From: Argentina anserina
Lineage: Eukaryota > Streptophyta > Magnoliopsida > Rosales > Rosaceae
Direction: 5' to 3'
DNA: 64,000 nucleotides
Assembly: GCF_933775445.1 (NCBI RefSeq)
Contig: NC_065878.1
Span: 20,348,395 to 20,412,394 of the forward strand
A program made the translations under genes and the position numbers. The notes beneath the pieces were generated by a model that saw nothing but the letters and a program-made list of their open reading frames with translations, did not search any database and was not told the origin of the DNA. Positions 49,546-62,034 of this stretch are shown here, one piece after another. Every line of letters starts with the position of its first letter. Positions within the stretch are counted from its first letter, which is position 1.

Positions 49546-49797
49546 CGGAAGCAGCGTCATCGCTTCGAATGAAAAACGAAATAGTTAGTCTCAAGTGTCC
49601 AAGTCGGCACCCAGAATTTGCAAAACGGGGGCTCCTCGTCCTCCCTGCTCCCCTCACCCGCCTTGACCCGCCCGAGTCAAACTCGGCTCAGTTCAACTCA
49701 CTCACTAACTCCCTTTCATGCAGCTCCTCCTCCACCGCCTCAATCTCCTTATCCCTTTTTCTCTCTTTTTTTTTTAATTTAAATTTTTAATACCAGA

Positions 49798-52700
49798 ATG
49801 ATGAGGCAGGAAAACCACGGCGGCGAAAACTCCGACCTCTGCGAATCACAAGACGATATGGAATCTCTGGTCCTCGACGCGGCTCCTCCTCCTACCTCAT
49901 CCAACGGCCAGTCTTCTCCTTCCTCAGACTTCATCGACCGCCAGACCAGCACCGCCTCCTCTTCCGCCTCAGCCTCGCAACACTTCAACTCCTTCCTCGA
50001 ACCGCCGTCCTACGCCGACGCGATCTTCACCTCCTTCGACTCCTCCGCCTCCGCATCCAACGGCCACGACGCTCCCAAGCCTGAATCTGACCCTCCGGCG
50101 AGGTCCGAGTTCCTCAAGGTTTGGGTCTCCGACCCGCAGAAGGAGCTCGAGCTCTCCAACTCGCTCGTCCCGGGAGGGACGTCATACTACACGTACTTGA
50201 TCACGACGCGGACGAACATGCCGGAGTACGGCGGCGACGGATCCGAGTTCACTGTGCGGCGGCGGTTCAAGGATGTGGTGACGCTATCGGACCGGTTGGC
50301 TGAGTCGTGCCGCGGATTCTTCATCCCAATCCGGCCGGATAAGAGCGTGGTGGAGAGTCAGGTGATGCAAATCGAGCAGTTCGTGGAGCAGAGGAGGGCG
50401 GCGCTGAGTCGGTACCTGAATAAGCTCGCGGCGCATCCGGCGATCAGGAGGAGCGAGGAGCTGAGAGTGTTTTTGGTTGTGAAGGGGAAGCTGCCGTTGA
50501 TGAGGAGTGTGGATGTGGCGTCGAGAATGCTGGACGGCGCCGTTAGGCTGCCGAGGCAGCTGGTTGGGGAGGCGGCGGATGCGAACGAGGCAGCGCAGCC
50601 TGCGAAAGGCGGTAGGGACTTGCTGAGGATGTTTAGGGAGTTGAAGCAGTCTGTGGTGAATGATTGGGGAGGTGTGAAGCCGATTGTGGTCGAGGAGGAT
50701 AAGGAGTTCTTGGAGAGGAAGGAGAAGGTGGTTGAGTTTGAGCAAGAGCTTAGCAATTTGTCGCAGCAGGTGTGTACTAATTTCACTATCTGCATTTGAG
50801 TTTCGGTTAGATTGTATCGACTGCAACTGCAATAGTGTGTTCATTTTTTATTTTATTTTTATCATCGAGTTAAGGGCTTTGAAGTTGAAAGATTGACCAT
50901 TTACGTTTAGCATTGCTTATTAATTGCATTAGTGTGATAATGTCGAGCAGATCAATGATTACTGAGGGGCTTTGCAGTAGAAAGATTTACCATTTATGTT
51001 GATGAGGATCTAGCATTGTTTGTTAAGTAGCTTTCAAAACGGTTTCACTTAAAATGTAGTAGAGTGGCAGAGGTTTTAGGGATTAACTTGTTGAGCTGTT
51101 TGTCAATATTGATTTTCATGATAAATGTTTTTCCTTCTGGTGCTTTGCAGGCTGAGTTGCTGGTTAAAGCTCAGCAAGACATGGGAGAGACTATGGGGGA
51201 ATTGGGATTGGCGTTTGTGAAGCTGACCAAGCTTGAGACGGAAGGAGCCATGTTTGAATCTCAAACAACACGAGCCACTGATATGAAAAATGTGGCTACA
51301 GCGGCTGTTAAATCTAGCCGACTGTACCGCGAGTTAAATGCACAAACTGTTAAACATTTGGTAAGTAATTTATTTAATCACCATAATAGGATAGTTTCTC
51401 TCTCTCTCTCTCTCTCTGTGTTATCACATTATGATCAAATATATTGCAGGACAAACTACATGAATATCTTGGAGTAATGTTAGCGGTCAACAGTGCATTT
51501 TCAGACCGAACAAGCGCTTTACTAACGGTGCAAACTCTTTCCACGGACTTGGTCTCCCTGCAGTCAAGGATAGAGAAGCTTGAAGCTGCAGCATCCAAAA
51601 TATTTGGTGGAGACAGGTCCAGGATGCGGAAAATAGAGGAGTTAAAGGAAACTTTGAAAGTTAGTGAGGAAGCCAAAGCTTGTGCAGTTAACGAGTATGA
51701 ACGCATCAAGGTAACATATCAGGCCTCTAAACCCAGACTTTTCAGTTTGCATCTTGGATTTATAGATTTTTTTTTAGAAAGATTGCATCTTGTATAGATC
51801 TGTCTTGTTTCTTTGTTTGACCTATAATCTTATACCTACAACATTTCATAGTTTAAATGTGATTCTAACTGATGTGCCTGTTTGATCATAATGGGGGGCC
51901 CTTGAGTTTCTTATGCTATTTCTAATTTCACATTACTATATAATAATGTCTGCAAATAAGTTTAACATGAGATTTGCACAGACCAGTGGACACAGAATGC
52001 ACATAAAAGAATACGGAGGAAATTAGGATGAAAATTTAAAAATCTACAAACAGATCCTTGAATCCAGAAGAAAACAACAGAAGAGAAACTTTGTAATCTT
52101 CGTGATCGCATAATAAATGGATAGTGCATAATTTCTCAGATATGCCATTTATAAGTGTACAAGTACCAAGCAAGTAAGAAACTACCAAAGGTAGTTATAG
52201 TTGGTTACTAAATTAAGAAGAAATCATATGCCTTTGCTTATTAACAAAGGTATTCTGATTTAGACAATGCTTAAATATATACTATATAATTGGTTACCCA
52301 TCTTCAATTTAGTGTGTGCCACTTGCCCTGCTTCTAGAGCTATTTAACTTTAGAAGGTGAAATGGCAACATTCACATTGTCTGTATATTGCCTTTGGCAT
52401 AGTGAAAACCTGATGCCTCTTCTTTAGTTGATTATCACAATTAACTTAAAATTGGACATGTCTTGTTTGTGGTGTTTGGGAAACACTTCTTTGTGCAGTA
52501 TTTTGGTCCAATAGGCTTGTGCAACTGCACTGCCCAACAAATGTTTTAAGTCATATTTAAACTAACTGAGGCCAACTATCATCTTTTCCTTGTTATTTTA
52601 GATAAGATCAAGTGTAAGAGTCTAAGCGGACACTGAACGACATGCATGCTTACTAGTTATAGATTTTAGCAAGAATCTTTGATATATGTGATTTCATGTG

Positions 52701-53234
52701 TTATTTAATGCAATCAGCTTGCCCTGGTTTTTTGTTCTTTGTTTGTATTGTCTGAATCTTACTCATCCAATGCTTGAAGTTCCTCTGAAACCATGTTTAT
52801 TTCCGTAAATGTGAGTTCTTTTTTAAATTTGATTTTGAAGATGTAACAACTCATTCAAACCATGGGCAATTTTGGAAGTTAAGAAAAACACAGATGAACA
52901 GTGAAACAAATGCCTCGCTATATATATAGAGAAGATGAATGTTAAAAAGAAGCATGATTTATGGAGAACCTTGTATGCAGGAAAATAACAGGAATGAACT
53001 TGAAAGGCTTGACAGAGAAAGACAAGACGACTTTATGGGAATGTTGAAGGGATTTGTTCTTAATCAGGTAACTCTTCTGCTAAATCTCATTTTCCTGGTA
53101 ACTTGGATGTCCTTGAACAATAATTTTGCTTCTTTTTTTTGTGTGGATAACAGGTAGGATATGCAGAAAAGATGGCAAATGCGTGGGAGAAGCTTGCGGA
53201 AGAGACTAGTGGGTATGCAAGAGATGGTAGCTGA
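49798..53234 (+). CDS. Sorting nexin 2 (SNX2-type, PX-BAR), five exons
   Basis: Exons 49798-50769, 51151-51360, 51450-51710, 52981-53067 and 53154-53234 all keep phase 0 and give 536 residues. SNX2 proteins act with SNX1 and the retromer core in endosomal sorting, for example recycling of vacuolar sorting receptors and PIN carriers. Residues 1-100 are Ser/Pro-rich and disordered. The PX domain covers about 106-228 with the PI3P-binding RRRF (154-157). The C-terminal BAR (Vps5-like) coiled-coil region begins near 300 and ends with MANAWEKLAEETSGYARDGS. Two Met codons open the frame (49798, 49801) and I use the first. Intron 3 is unusually long (1,270 bp) compared with the others. Length is slightly below the Arabidopsis SNX2 proteins. 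Confidence 0.92.
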
Positions 53235-54073
53235 CATTTCTGCTGTAAATTTTTGCGTTTAGGTTTTCATTGTAAGTTCCCTATATTTCATCCATGTACA
53301 CAAGTAAAATCGACATCCCATTTGTGTTATACAAAGAAGCTTCAACCCTAACCAATTCAATTAGGATACCAGAGACCGCGCCCTTTTTCTCTAATCTTCT
53401 ATATCTTAAGCAAGGTTTTAAAGGTTTGATTTGATCAAAACTTGTGGTGAGCCTCTAGTTTCTGCAAGTTTTGGATGCTCGAGACTGGCCATTGCCGGTA
53501 TATAGAAACATAGGTGCTTTTGGTGATGTTTAAACGGTGAATTATCTTCTTGGTATCATTTTCTTGGTATCATGCAGAGCATCGTAGATGTCGATGAGAT
53601 AGACCAGTATATATATATATAATTATGTCGATTTTCTCGATGGAACATGGGTGTACACGTCTAAGTCTCATTTTCTATGATGATGACTAGTTTTTTTGTT
53701 CTCTACTCTTGTTCTCCACGTTGGGATTTGCCATTGATTTTTGGTCAGTGGTCCTTCCAATACGGTACTCACCTCTATATCCAATTTACATTGCAGATTG
53801 AAATGTACACTAACAGCATGCGGTCCATAATGCAGTCTCTGAGATTATGAACATTGATTACACTTCATCTAACTTTCAATCTTGGTTTGACATGGTAAAG
53901 AACTAAACTTCATCGCCCACTAGATTGATAACGCATAAGGAAATCACAAATGGCTCTTTAATTAAGAGAAACTTGTATTTACAAACACTGATGAAGTGTA
54001 ACAAAACAAAACCAAGTAGGAAGAATGAAAGAATATTGAACTACTTTGTAAGTACTAGTTCTGGAATTCATTT
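53235..54073. other. Intergenic region between convergent genes
   Basis: Holds the 3' flanks of the sorting nexin (+) and the receptor kinase (-). An open frame over 53925-54335 (+) is antisense to the kinase end and is not supported. Confidence 0.5.
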
Positions 54074-56514
54074 TCACTCGCTTGTTGTCGAAGGGACTGA
54101 CGGCTCTGCAGCTCCATCATCGGCTGAACTGGCAGCTGTTTCGGGTCTAATCTCTTCGAGTTGCTGCAGAACCTGCAGAACTTCCGGTCTTGCTGATGGA
54201 GAAGGATCAACACAATGCAGAGCCAGTTTCAATGTGTTTAGCAACTCATCCCCGATGACAGACGCATCCCTCATCAATTCCAGATCAAAAACTTCATTCG
54301 TCCACTCCTCTTTGACGATGGAGGCAACCCACTGAGGCAGGTCCAAACCATTCATTGGCTCGCCGGGCGACTTTCCCGTTAGGAGTTCCAATATGATCAC
54401 ACCAAGGCTGTATACATCTGTTTTTGTGTTGGCCTTCTTCAGCTTTGAGAGCTCAGGTGCTCGGTAACCAAGTGCCCCTGCTGTTGCAATCACATTCGAA
54501 TTGGCGGCCGCTGTCATAAGCTTAGAGAGACCATAATCTGCGATCTTAGAATCAGTTTGCTCGTCAAGTAGGACGTTGCTGGATGTGAGGTTCCCATGTA
54601 TGATGTTCTCATTGCTATGGAGATAGGACAGGCCTCGCGCCATACCCTTTGCGATTCTCATTCTTGTTGGCCAATCAATCGGAGTATCAGGTCCGCGAGC
54701 TGCAACAGAAATAACAAAAGGTGATCATTCTTGTTAGATAATGCAGAGCACAAGTCTTGGTTTATAAAGAACAGTTCGACTTAGAACCTTGGATGATGCT
54801 TACCATGGAGAAATGCAGCTAGACTTCCTTTAGGCATGTAATCGAAAACCAAAAGCTTTTCTCCTTTAGGTCCTAAGTAATAAGCCCTCATAGCCAAGAG
54901 GTTTCGATGTCTGATCTTCCCAAGTATATTCACTTCTGTTTCGAATTCCCTTTGACCCTTAGTAATCTTTTCTCTCAATCTCTTCACTGCAACTTCACTC
55001 CCATCCTCCAGTGTGGCCTTGTAAACTGTCCCAAAAGTGCTCTTCCCCATAATCTCTGCTGTTGCACACAAAAGATCATCAGCTGTAAAAGCCATCGGAC
55101 CATCAAAATGGACTAGCTTTCCTCCGGCCTCTCCACCAGACTCGATTTCACCACCACCAACTGCAATTCCCTTTTCGGTTCTGGCAGCACCAGCTCCGGC
55201 CGGCCCACCGTCCTTTGATTTGGATGCATCTCTTTTCCGGATCAAACAGCAAAGCAGTATGCAGCAGAGTAGAAATAAAACTACTAGAAGTGCTGCTGCT
55301 GCAATGAGAATCCTGTCTTTGGTACTAAGTCTACGTCGACGACGTCTAGCTACCTCAGGTGCTGGAGCTACAACACTTTGGGAAGGCGCCTCAGAAGGAC
55401 ATGTGGTTGAAGCACTGTACCCACATAGCTGAATGTTCCCAACGAATGAGCTTTCATTGAACTTCTGGGAGAGAAGAGTTGGAACAGAGCCAGAGAGGTT
55501 GTTGTAAGAGACATTGAGGAAACCAAGATGTGGAAGATCAGCAAGAGAAGCTGGAATTGCACCACTGAGATTGTTAAGTGAAAAGTCAAGCTGTGCAAGA
55601 GAGGAAATGTTTCCGAGAATGTTTGGTATCGGACCCTGAATTTGGTTTCTGCTCAAGTCGAGAATCGCAAGGTTTTGCAATCTACCAATACTAGCAGGCA
55701 AGCTTCCTTTGAAGACATTGCTAGACAAATCTAATATCCTAAGATTTGAAAGAGTTCCGAGTTCATTTGGTATGTTCCCTGATAGATTATTGTGACTAAT
55801 CGAAAGGAAAGTAAGGGAAGGTGAGTGAGTGAGACTAATAGGAAAAGACCCAGATAATGAATTGAAGCTCAAAGCAACTCTATAAAGCTTGGTAGAGTTT
55901 GCAAGACTATCCGGTACAGACCCAGTGAGAGAGTTGTTACTGAGGTCTAGGTTCTGAAGCAGAGGATTAAAACCCAATGAAGGTGGGATTGAACCAGAAA
56001 GCAAATTATTAAACAACTGCACACCTCTAAGGCTTGGAAGCAAGCCCAATGAAGCAGGGATTGATCCCCCAATGTGATTATCATGGAGGCTAAGCTTCCT
56101 CAACCCTTGAAGCTGGCCAATCTTCTCAGTGATTCTGCCACCTAAGCCCTTCCACGGAAGCTGTATCACAATGACCTGACCCTGAGCACACTTGATCCCA
56201 GCCCAGCCGCCGGAGCAGGCTCCGTAGCCGCTGTCGTTCCAGCTCTTCAGGAAGCCTTTAGGGTCGTCTAGCTCGTGCTTGAATGCCTGCAGGGACTGGT
56301 AGTCGGCCGCTGTGACAATAACGCCGTCCCAAGTCTCACCGCCAACCGGCCGAAACAATGCACACAACATGAAGAGTGAAAGAAAGATCAACAAGCTGTG
56401 TGATTGATTACCGCATTTCCATTTTTCCCTCCTCTTATGCGAAATGCGGTACCCTTTACTATTCAGGCAACCGCAGAACGTATTCGAAATGTGATTCTGG
56501 CTTTCCATAACCAC
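54074..56514 (-). CDS. LRR receptor-like kinase, IMK2/IMK3-like, probable pseudokinase
   Basis: Two exons, 56514-54804 and 54699-54074 (donor CATG|GTAAGC, acceptor TTGCAG|CTCG), encode 778 residues. Order: signal/anchor segment about 39-57, cysteine-paired N-cap, leucine-rich repeats about 112-345, second cysteine cap CGYSASTTC, Arg cluster, membrane span 402-425, Gly/acidic linker, kinase domain about 484-760. The ATP lysine (K511, VAVKR) and a Gly loop are present. The catalytic HRD is HGN (605-607), so the Asp is missing, and DFG is DYG with its Asp kept. This matches Arabidopsis IMK2/IMK3 (LRR-III-like), plasma-membrane receptors linked to meristem and stress signalling, and argues for signalling by binding rather than phosphotransfer. 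The start is at the first Met. A second Met at codon 3 is equally possible. Confidence 0.93.
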
Positions 56515-56537
56515 AGAAGTATTGAAAGAGAGGAGGA

Positions 56538-56565
56538 GAAGAAGAAGAAGAAGAAGAAGAAGAAG
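56538..56565 (-). repeat. (TTC/GAA) microsatellite in the IMK-like 5'UTR
   Basis: Nine GAA units in the leader, about 25-50 bases before the start codon. On the mRNA strand it is a CU-rich tract, a common feature of plant leaders. A second TTC run lies near 56694-56708. Confidence 0.85.
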
Positions 56566-57187
56566 TGAGTTGGGGAGTGAAGTAATGGAGGGCTTTAGAG
56601 GTGGGTTAGTGAGAGTGACAAGGCACGTGAGGAGTTGCAGAATCTTGTATTGGGAGAGAGAAAGAGAGAGTCCATGTGGGTAGCAGACGCTCTTCTTCTT
56701 CTTCTTCGTCTTGCAAAAACCTAACGGCTAGTTTCTATCTTTGTTAATGTTTTGATTTCTGAGAGGCAATAATAATAGTAGTGGGTGGGTCTGGTCAGCC
56801 TGGTCTGGGTGAGTACCAGAAAACCATAATGGTTGGGTTCGGGTGTATTTGTTTTAGTGTTTTCTTGTTCCTTTACTCTTCTCCATGCATTATGTAATAG
56901 TATGGTTGCATTATGTAACAGTATTCTTATTGGAGATCCTCGTGGTTCAGGTGATGTTTGAACTAGTTGAAGTTTGGGTCGTTTTATTGCTCTTATGGCT
57001 CCTCCTCGTAACGGTTATCTTGCTTTTTGGGTCTCGCACAAGCATCGTCAGCCAGCACCTGTACTATTACCGGATTAGGAACCTTCCCAATGGTCTAGAC
57101 CATTTTTTACCCCAACGAGGCAACCAGTTAGTTCCGTTTGAGATCTGGCCGGAACTAAATCGTTCTGATTTCGGAGATACTTTGTGC
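56566..57187. other. Promoter region and spacer of the IMK-like gene
   Basis: No coding feature supported. The open frame at 56885-57256 runs into the copia LTR and is fortuitous. No clear TATA box on the minus strand was chosen. Confidence 0.4.
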
Positions 57188-57192
57188 CAAAT

Positions 57193-57353
57193 TGTCGGTG
57201 TGAATTCGGCTGGGAACACGGCCTGTGATTCCCTCCGTAAATCACGGCATAATTAGTGAAAATTAGTGGGTAGAATAGTGCTAGAATTAGCCTATATAAT
57301 GAAATGTAATATGTGAATAATTCATCAAGCAATATAATCAAACCATTTCAAGT
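57193..57353 (+). repeat. 5' LTR of the copia element
   Basis: About 161 bp, partner of 61868-62029. It contains CCTATATAATGAAATG, a TATA-like site. The last three bases AGT are counted as LTR because they are shared and make the CAAAT duplication exact, though copia LTRs usually end in CA. Confidence 0.85.
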
Positions 57354-57998
57354 TGGTATCAGAGCCTCTTCGTGCTCTGTTTTTTCCTGGGTTTTTTGCC
57401 CGTTTTTTCTTTTTCCGGCCGGTTACCACCGGGGTGCTCATAGCTACCTCCTCCCGTACTGCTGCCTCACCGCGGCCCTCTCTGACGTTGCCGCTGCCTT
57501 CCAGACGTCGCAGACTGCTGCTCCGGCGCCGCTGCTGCCTCCCCGACCGCTCCTGCTGCTACCTCCCCGAGGATTCTTCCATCACCGCTGCTGCTGTCTC
57601 TCCTCGCCGGACATCGCCACTCCACGCCGGATGTCGCCACTCCTCGCCGGACGTCGCCGCTCCACGCCCGACGTCACAGCTCGCCGATCCTAACCGAGGA
57701 GATTCTGCACCGCTCGACCCGTTTTCGGCCCAGCCCAGTTCATTGCGACCCGGCCCAGCCCATCTCAGTGCTACCCGGCCCATCCCAGCTCAGGTCCAGC
57801 CCAGCACAGTGCAACCCGGCCCAGCCCAGCTCAGTGCGACCCGACCCGGATCACCCGACCCGACCCGGTTCACCCGACCCGACCCATCAATGCATCTTCA
57901 CTGACAGTTCCAGTGCACCGGCGGCAAATTCTTCTCCATTTTTTGTGCTTTTGCTCCTACCTCCTCTGCCTTTTTTTTCTTTACACTGTTTCTTTTCC

Positions 57999-60900
57999 AT
58001 GGGTTCTGGACACGAAGGTGATGGTTCTCAGACCTCTGATATTCCGACATTCAAAGTATCTGTTAAGGGTTCTGACAGTGGCTCATTTGGAGGCGCCAAA
58101 CTAAACGGCACCAATTTCCGTAAATGGAAACGACTCATGACTGCTCATCTTCGAGGCATGCATAAGATGGGACATGTCACCGGCGTCACTAAGGCTCCTA
58201 GTCCTACGGATATTGTTGCCTACACTAAATTGGACGACGACGATGGTCTTGTCATGTCTGTCTTGTAGAAAGCTATGAATGATGAGATAATTGATCTGGT
58301 GGAGGCCTGTGCCACTGCACAGGCAATATGGGAGACACTAGCCAGCTTATATACTAATGACTCTGATTTCATATAGGTTCATGAGTTAATGTGCACAGCT
58401 TTAGCCATTCACCAGGATGGGCAACCGGTGGCGCACTATTTCACTAAACTGAAGAATATTTGGGCTGAGATTGATGTGAAACGTCCTTGCATGATTAAAA
58501 ATCAAGAGGATATTGTTTGGTACCAAAAGGAGAAGGAGCTTGAACGAGTTCACCATTTTCTAAAAGGTCTTGATGCCAAACATACCAGTGCGAAAGGCGA
58601 ACTGCTCCGAATGACCGAACCACCTAGCCTACTCACAGCTTTCACCTATATCTGAAAGGATGAGTCTCAGCATGAGTATTCTTCAGGCACCGGTTGTAGT
58701 TTCCAGTCTCACTGTCCGTGCTCGTTCTCCAGCACCACCCCTTCCGCAAGTTACTTCCGCTCCCTTTCATCGACAAGGACCACCACCAGGCTTCGGGAAT
58801 CAGCCCTGCCCTCCTTGCTCTTATTGTCATGATACTAACCATGCTCGTGCAACATGTTGGAAATTGTATCCACACCTTAGGCCTAAACGGCCTAATCATC
58901 GTCCACAGACAAAGGCAACTCTTCAATTAGTTCCAGAACCAGATATCTATGGTGTGGTTGGGCATGATCACCATACTGCTGGAGGAGCACCTACAGCCTC
59001 CATCGTTGGCCGTGGTCAAATTGGTATGGTTTTCAATATTTCTCACTCTGTTAGTTTTAATACAAGGATTATTGATTCTGGTGCATCTGATCATATGACT
59101 TATGAAAAATCTTATTTTACCGTATTGTCCCCTCCACCCGTACCCTATGTTACTAATGCTAATGGTGAGGCATTCCCGGTGTTAGGGACATGGTCCGTTC
59201 GTATTACTCCCACCATAGAGCTTCATAATGTACTATATGTACATGCTTTATCACATCATTTGATATATGTTCCCCAATTGAGCGCTGACGCCCAGTGCTC
59301 TGTGACCTTTTTTCCTATGTATGTAATATTTCAGGATCTTCTCACCGGACGGGTAATTGGTCGGGAGTATCTGAGGGGCCGGTTGTTTCATCTGGATCTG
59401 ACATACGCTGGGGAAAAACCAGGGGGACAGTCTCGGACCACTTTACTCTCCACCTCTGACAAGCTAAGTGAAGTTTGGTTATGACATCGTCGCTTAGGGC
59501 ATCCATCTTTTAGTGTTATGAAAACATCCATGCATTCTTTGTTTATTAGTGTGGACGAGTCTTTGTTATGTTGTGAGACCTGTGTTTTGGGCAAGAGTTA
59601 TCGATCTACTTATTCCCCTAGTACTTCTCCTAAAATTTTTCTTCCTTTTGAATTAATTCATTCTGATGTTTGAGGACCCTCTAAGGAGTCAACTGTGTCA
59701 GGAATGCGTTATTTTGTGTCTTTTATTGATGATTGCACACGTCTTTCATGGATTGTTCTTCTTAAAACTAAAGATGATGTTTTTTCAGCTTTTCGTGCCT
59801 TTCATGCCTCTATCCAAACACAATATAATGCCACTATTCGAGTTCTTCGTTCTGATAATGGGAGGGAATATGTGAATAATGTCTTTTCAGGAGTTCCTTA
59901 ACACACACGGAATTGTTCATCAAACAACGTGTCTTTACACACCTGAGCAAAATGGGGTCTTTGAAAGAAAAAATCGTCATTTACTTGATATGGCTCAGTG
60001 TATTCTTTTTAGTGCCCACATGCCTAAATACCTTTGGGGTGATGCTGTCATTACTTCCGCCCACCTTATTAATCGTCTTCCATCTCGTGTCCTTCAGGGG
60101 AAAGTTCCATATGAGGTGCTTGCATCACATGTCTCATTACCCTCTTTTCATAATCTTCCTGCCCGTGTTTTCAGTTGTGTTGCTTTTGTTCATCTTCCCT
60201 AACATCAGCGTTCTAAGTTGGATGCCCGGACAGTTAAATGTGTGTTTGTTGGGTACGGAGTACATCAGAAAGGGTACCGGTGCTATCATCCCCTACCCGG
60301 AAGTACTATGTCACTATGGATGTTACCTTTTTTGAGGACATGAGTTATTTTCCCTCTTTTGATACTGCTCTTCAGGGGGAGAATTCATATTTTGAATAGT
60401 TGTATCATGGAGAGGGGGAGACAAGTGAGCCAGTCGATATGGTAACAGGTTCTGTTAAGATTACCAATGTGTCAGCCACACAGGCACCCCCGGAGGTCAT
60501 CACTCGAGAGATTCAGGCACCAGAAGCTGACAACACAACTACCCCTCATGACTCCCGTACAGCTGTTTATACCCCTGACCAATGCTCTCCTGGTACAGAA
60601 GATCACTTATCTGAGGTTAGTCATACTATTAGGGCTAATAGTAGACAATATGTTTTGTCAAATAGGTCTACTCGGGGTCAACCAACAAAAAAATATGAAC
60701 CTACCCTTCAGACTAAAGCCAAGTATCCGGTGGTAAATTTTATATCTACCAAAAGATTATCTAAGTCATATGAGTCATTTGTGAATCAAATATCTACTGT
60801 ACCATTACCTAACAAAGTGCAGGATGATACTGTTATTTCTCAAACATCAACAAGAGAAGGTAACAGCCTTGATTATATATGTTGATGATACTGTTTGAAT

Positions 60901-61860
60901 ACTTGAGTATATATGGTAGTTACTGGAAATGATACTATTGAGGTGGATAGATTATAGAAACAACTTGCCAAAGAGTTTGAGATGAAGGATCTAGGTACAC
61001 TCAAGTATTTTTTAGGCATTGAAGTAGCCCGAGGAAATGAAGGTATCTATCTCTGTCAGAGGAAGTACATTCTTGATCTTCTAACAGAGACATGTATGTT
61101 GGACTGCACTCCCATTGATACTCCTATTGAGCAGAACCATCGGTTAGCAGAGTACCCATATCAAGTCTTTACTGAAAAAACTCGTTATCAGAGGCTAGTT
61201 GGACGCCTAATTTATCTATCACATACCAGACCAGATGTTGCGTATGCAGTGAGTATAGTGAGTCAATTCATGCATAATCCCAGTGAGGACCACATGGATG
61301 CTGTTGTAAGGATTTTGAGGTATTTAAAATCAGCTCCGGGGAGATGAGTAATGTTCTCTAATCACAATAATATCCTCGAAATTTGTGGCTTCACAGATGC
61401 AGACTGGGCTGGAAATATTACAGATCAGAGATCCACATCAGGGTACTTTACCTTTGTTGGAGGTAATCTTGTTACATGGAAGAGTAAGAAACAAAATGTG
61501 GTAGCACGATCTAGTGCTGAAGCAGAATACATAGGTATGGCTCATGGAGTGTGCGAATTGTTATGGCTTAGAAGTTTGCTACAAGATTTGGGTATTAAGC
61601 CTGAATGTGCTATGCAGCTGTACTGTGACAACAAGGCAGCCATTGATATCTCCCATAATCCTGTGCAACATGATCGTACAAAACATGTGGAGGTTGATCG
61701 TCACTTTATAAAGGAGAAGCTAGACGCGAAGATCATCAGTTTTTCTTTTGTTTCTACAGAGGAGCAACTTGCCGATATGCTCACAAAAGGAGTGTCTAAA
61801 AAGGCCTTTTATGATTCACTTAGCAAGTTGGGCATGGTTGACATGTATGCACCAACTTGA
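57999..61860 (+). pseudogene. Copia gag-pol, interrupted and internally deleted
   Basis: Gag starts at ATG 57999 (MGSGHEGDGS) and is broken by stops at 58266 and 58374 and by a frame change near 58655. A CCHC knuckle with CSYCHDTNHARATC lies near 58818. The protease motif IIDSGASDHM lies near 59072. Integrase follows with HRRLGHPS, the CCETCVLGK zinc half, DDCTRLSW and RSDNGREY near 59857, and several frame changes. Downstream, the RT N-terminal half is missing: sequence jumps at about 60865 straight to the catalytic box IIYVDDT. RNase H-side motifs YLGIEVAR-like, GFTDADWAG and DNKAAIDISHNPV are present up to the stop at 61858. It cannot function on its own. Confidence 0.88.
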
Positions 61861-61867
61861 GGGGGAG

Positions 61868-62029
61868 TGTCGGCGTGAATTCGGCCGGGAATCACAGCCC
61901 GTGATTCCTTCCGTAAATCACGGCATAATTAGTGGAAATTAATGGGTAGAATAGTGCTAGAATTAGCCTATATAATGAAGTGTAATCTGTGAATGATTCA
62001 TCAAGCAATATAATCAAACCATTTCAAGT
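61868..62029 (+). repeat. 3' LTR of the copia element
   Basis: About 162 bp, directly after the purine tract TTGAGGGGGAG and followed by CAAATGATG. Confidence 0.85.
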
Positions 62030-62034
62030 CAAAT

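Larger units (their letters stand above)
57193..62029 (+). mobile_element. Ty1/copia LTR retrotransposon, degenerate
   Basis: LTRs 57193-57353 and 61868-62029 (about 161 bp) start TGTCGG and end CATTTCAAGT. By eye they differ at about ten positions, so the insertion is older than the gypsy one. TGGTATCAGAGCC immediately follows the left LTR as the initiator-Met tRNA primer site, and TTGAGGGGGAG precedes the right LTR as the polypurine tract. The flanks carry CAAAT on both sides (57188-57192 and 62030-62034). Domain order gag, protease, integrase, RT, RNase H is the copia order. At 4.84 kb it is short for a complete element. Confidence 0.9.

Noticed and set aside
57313..57904. Pro/Arg-rich open frames after the copia 5' LTR
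   Set aside because: They are GC-rich leader sequence upstream of the gag start at 57999 and lack any gag homology.
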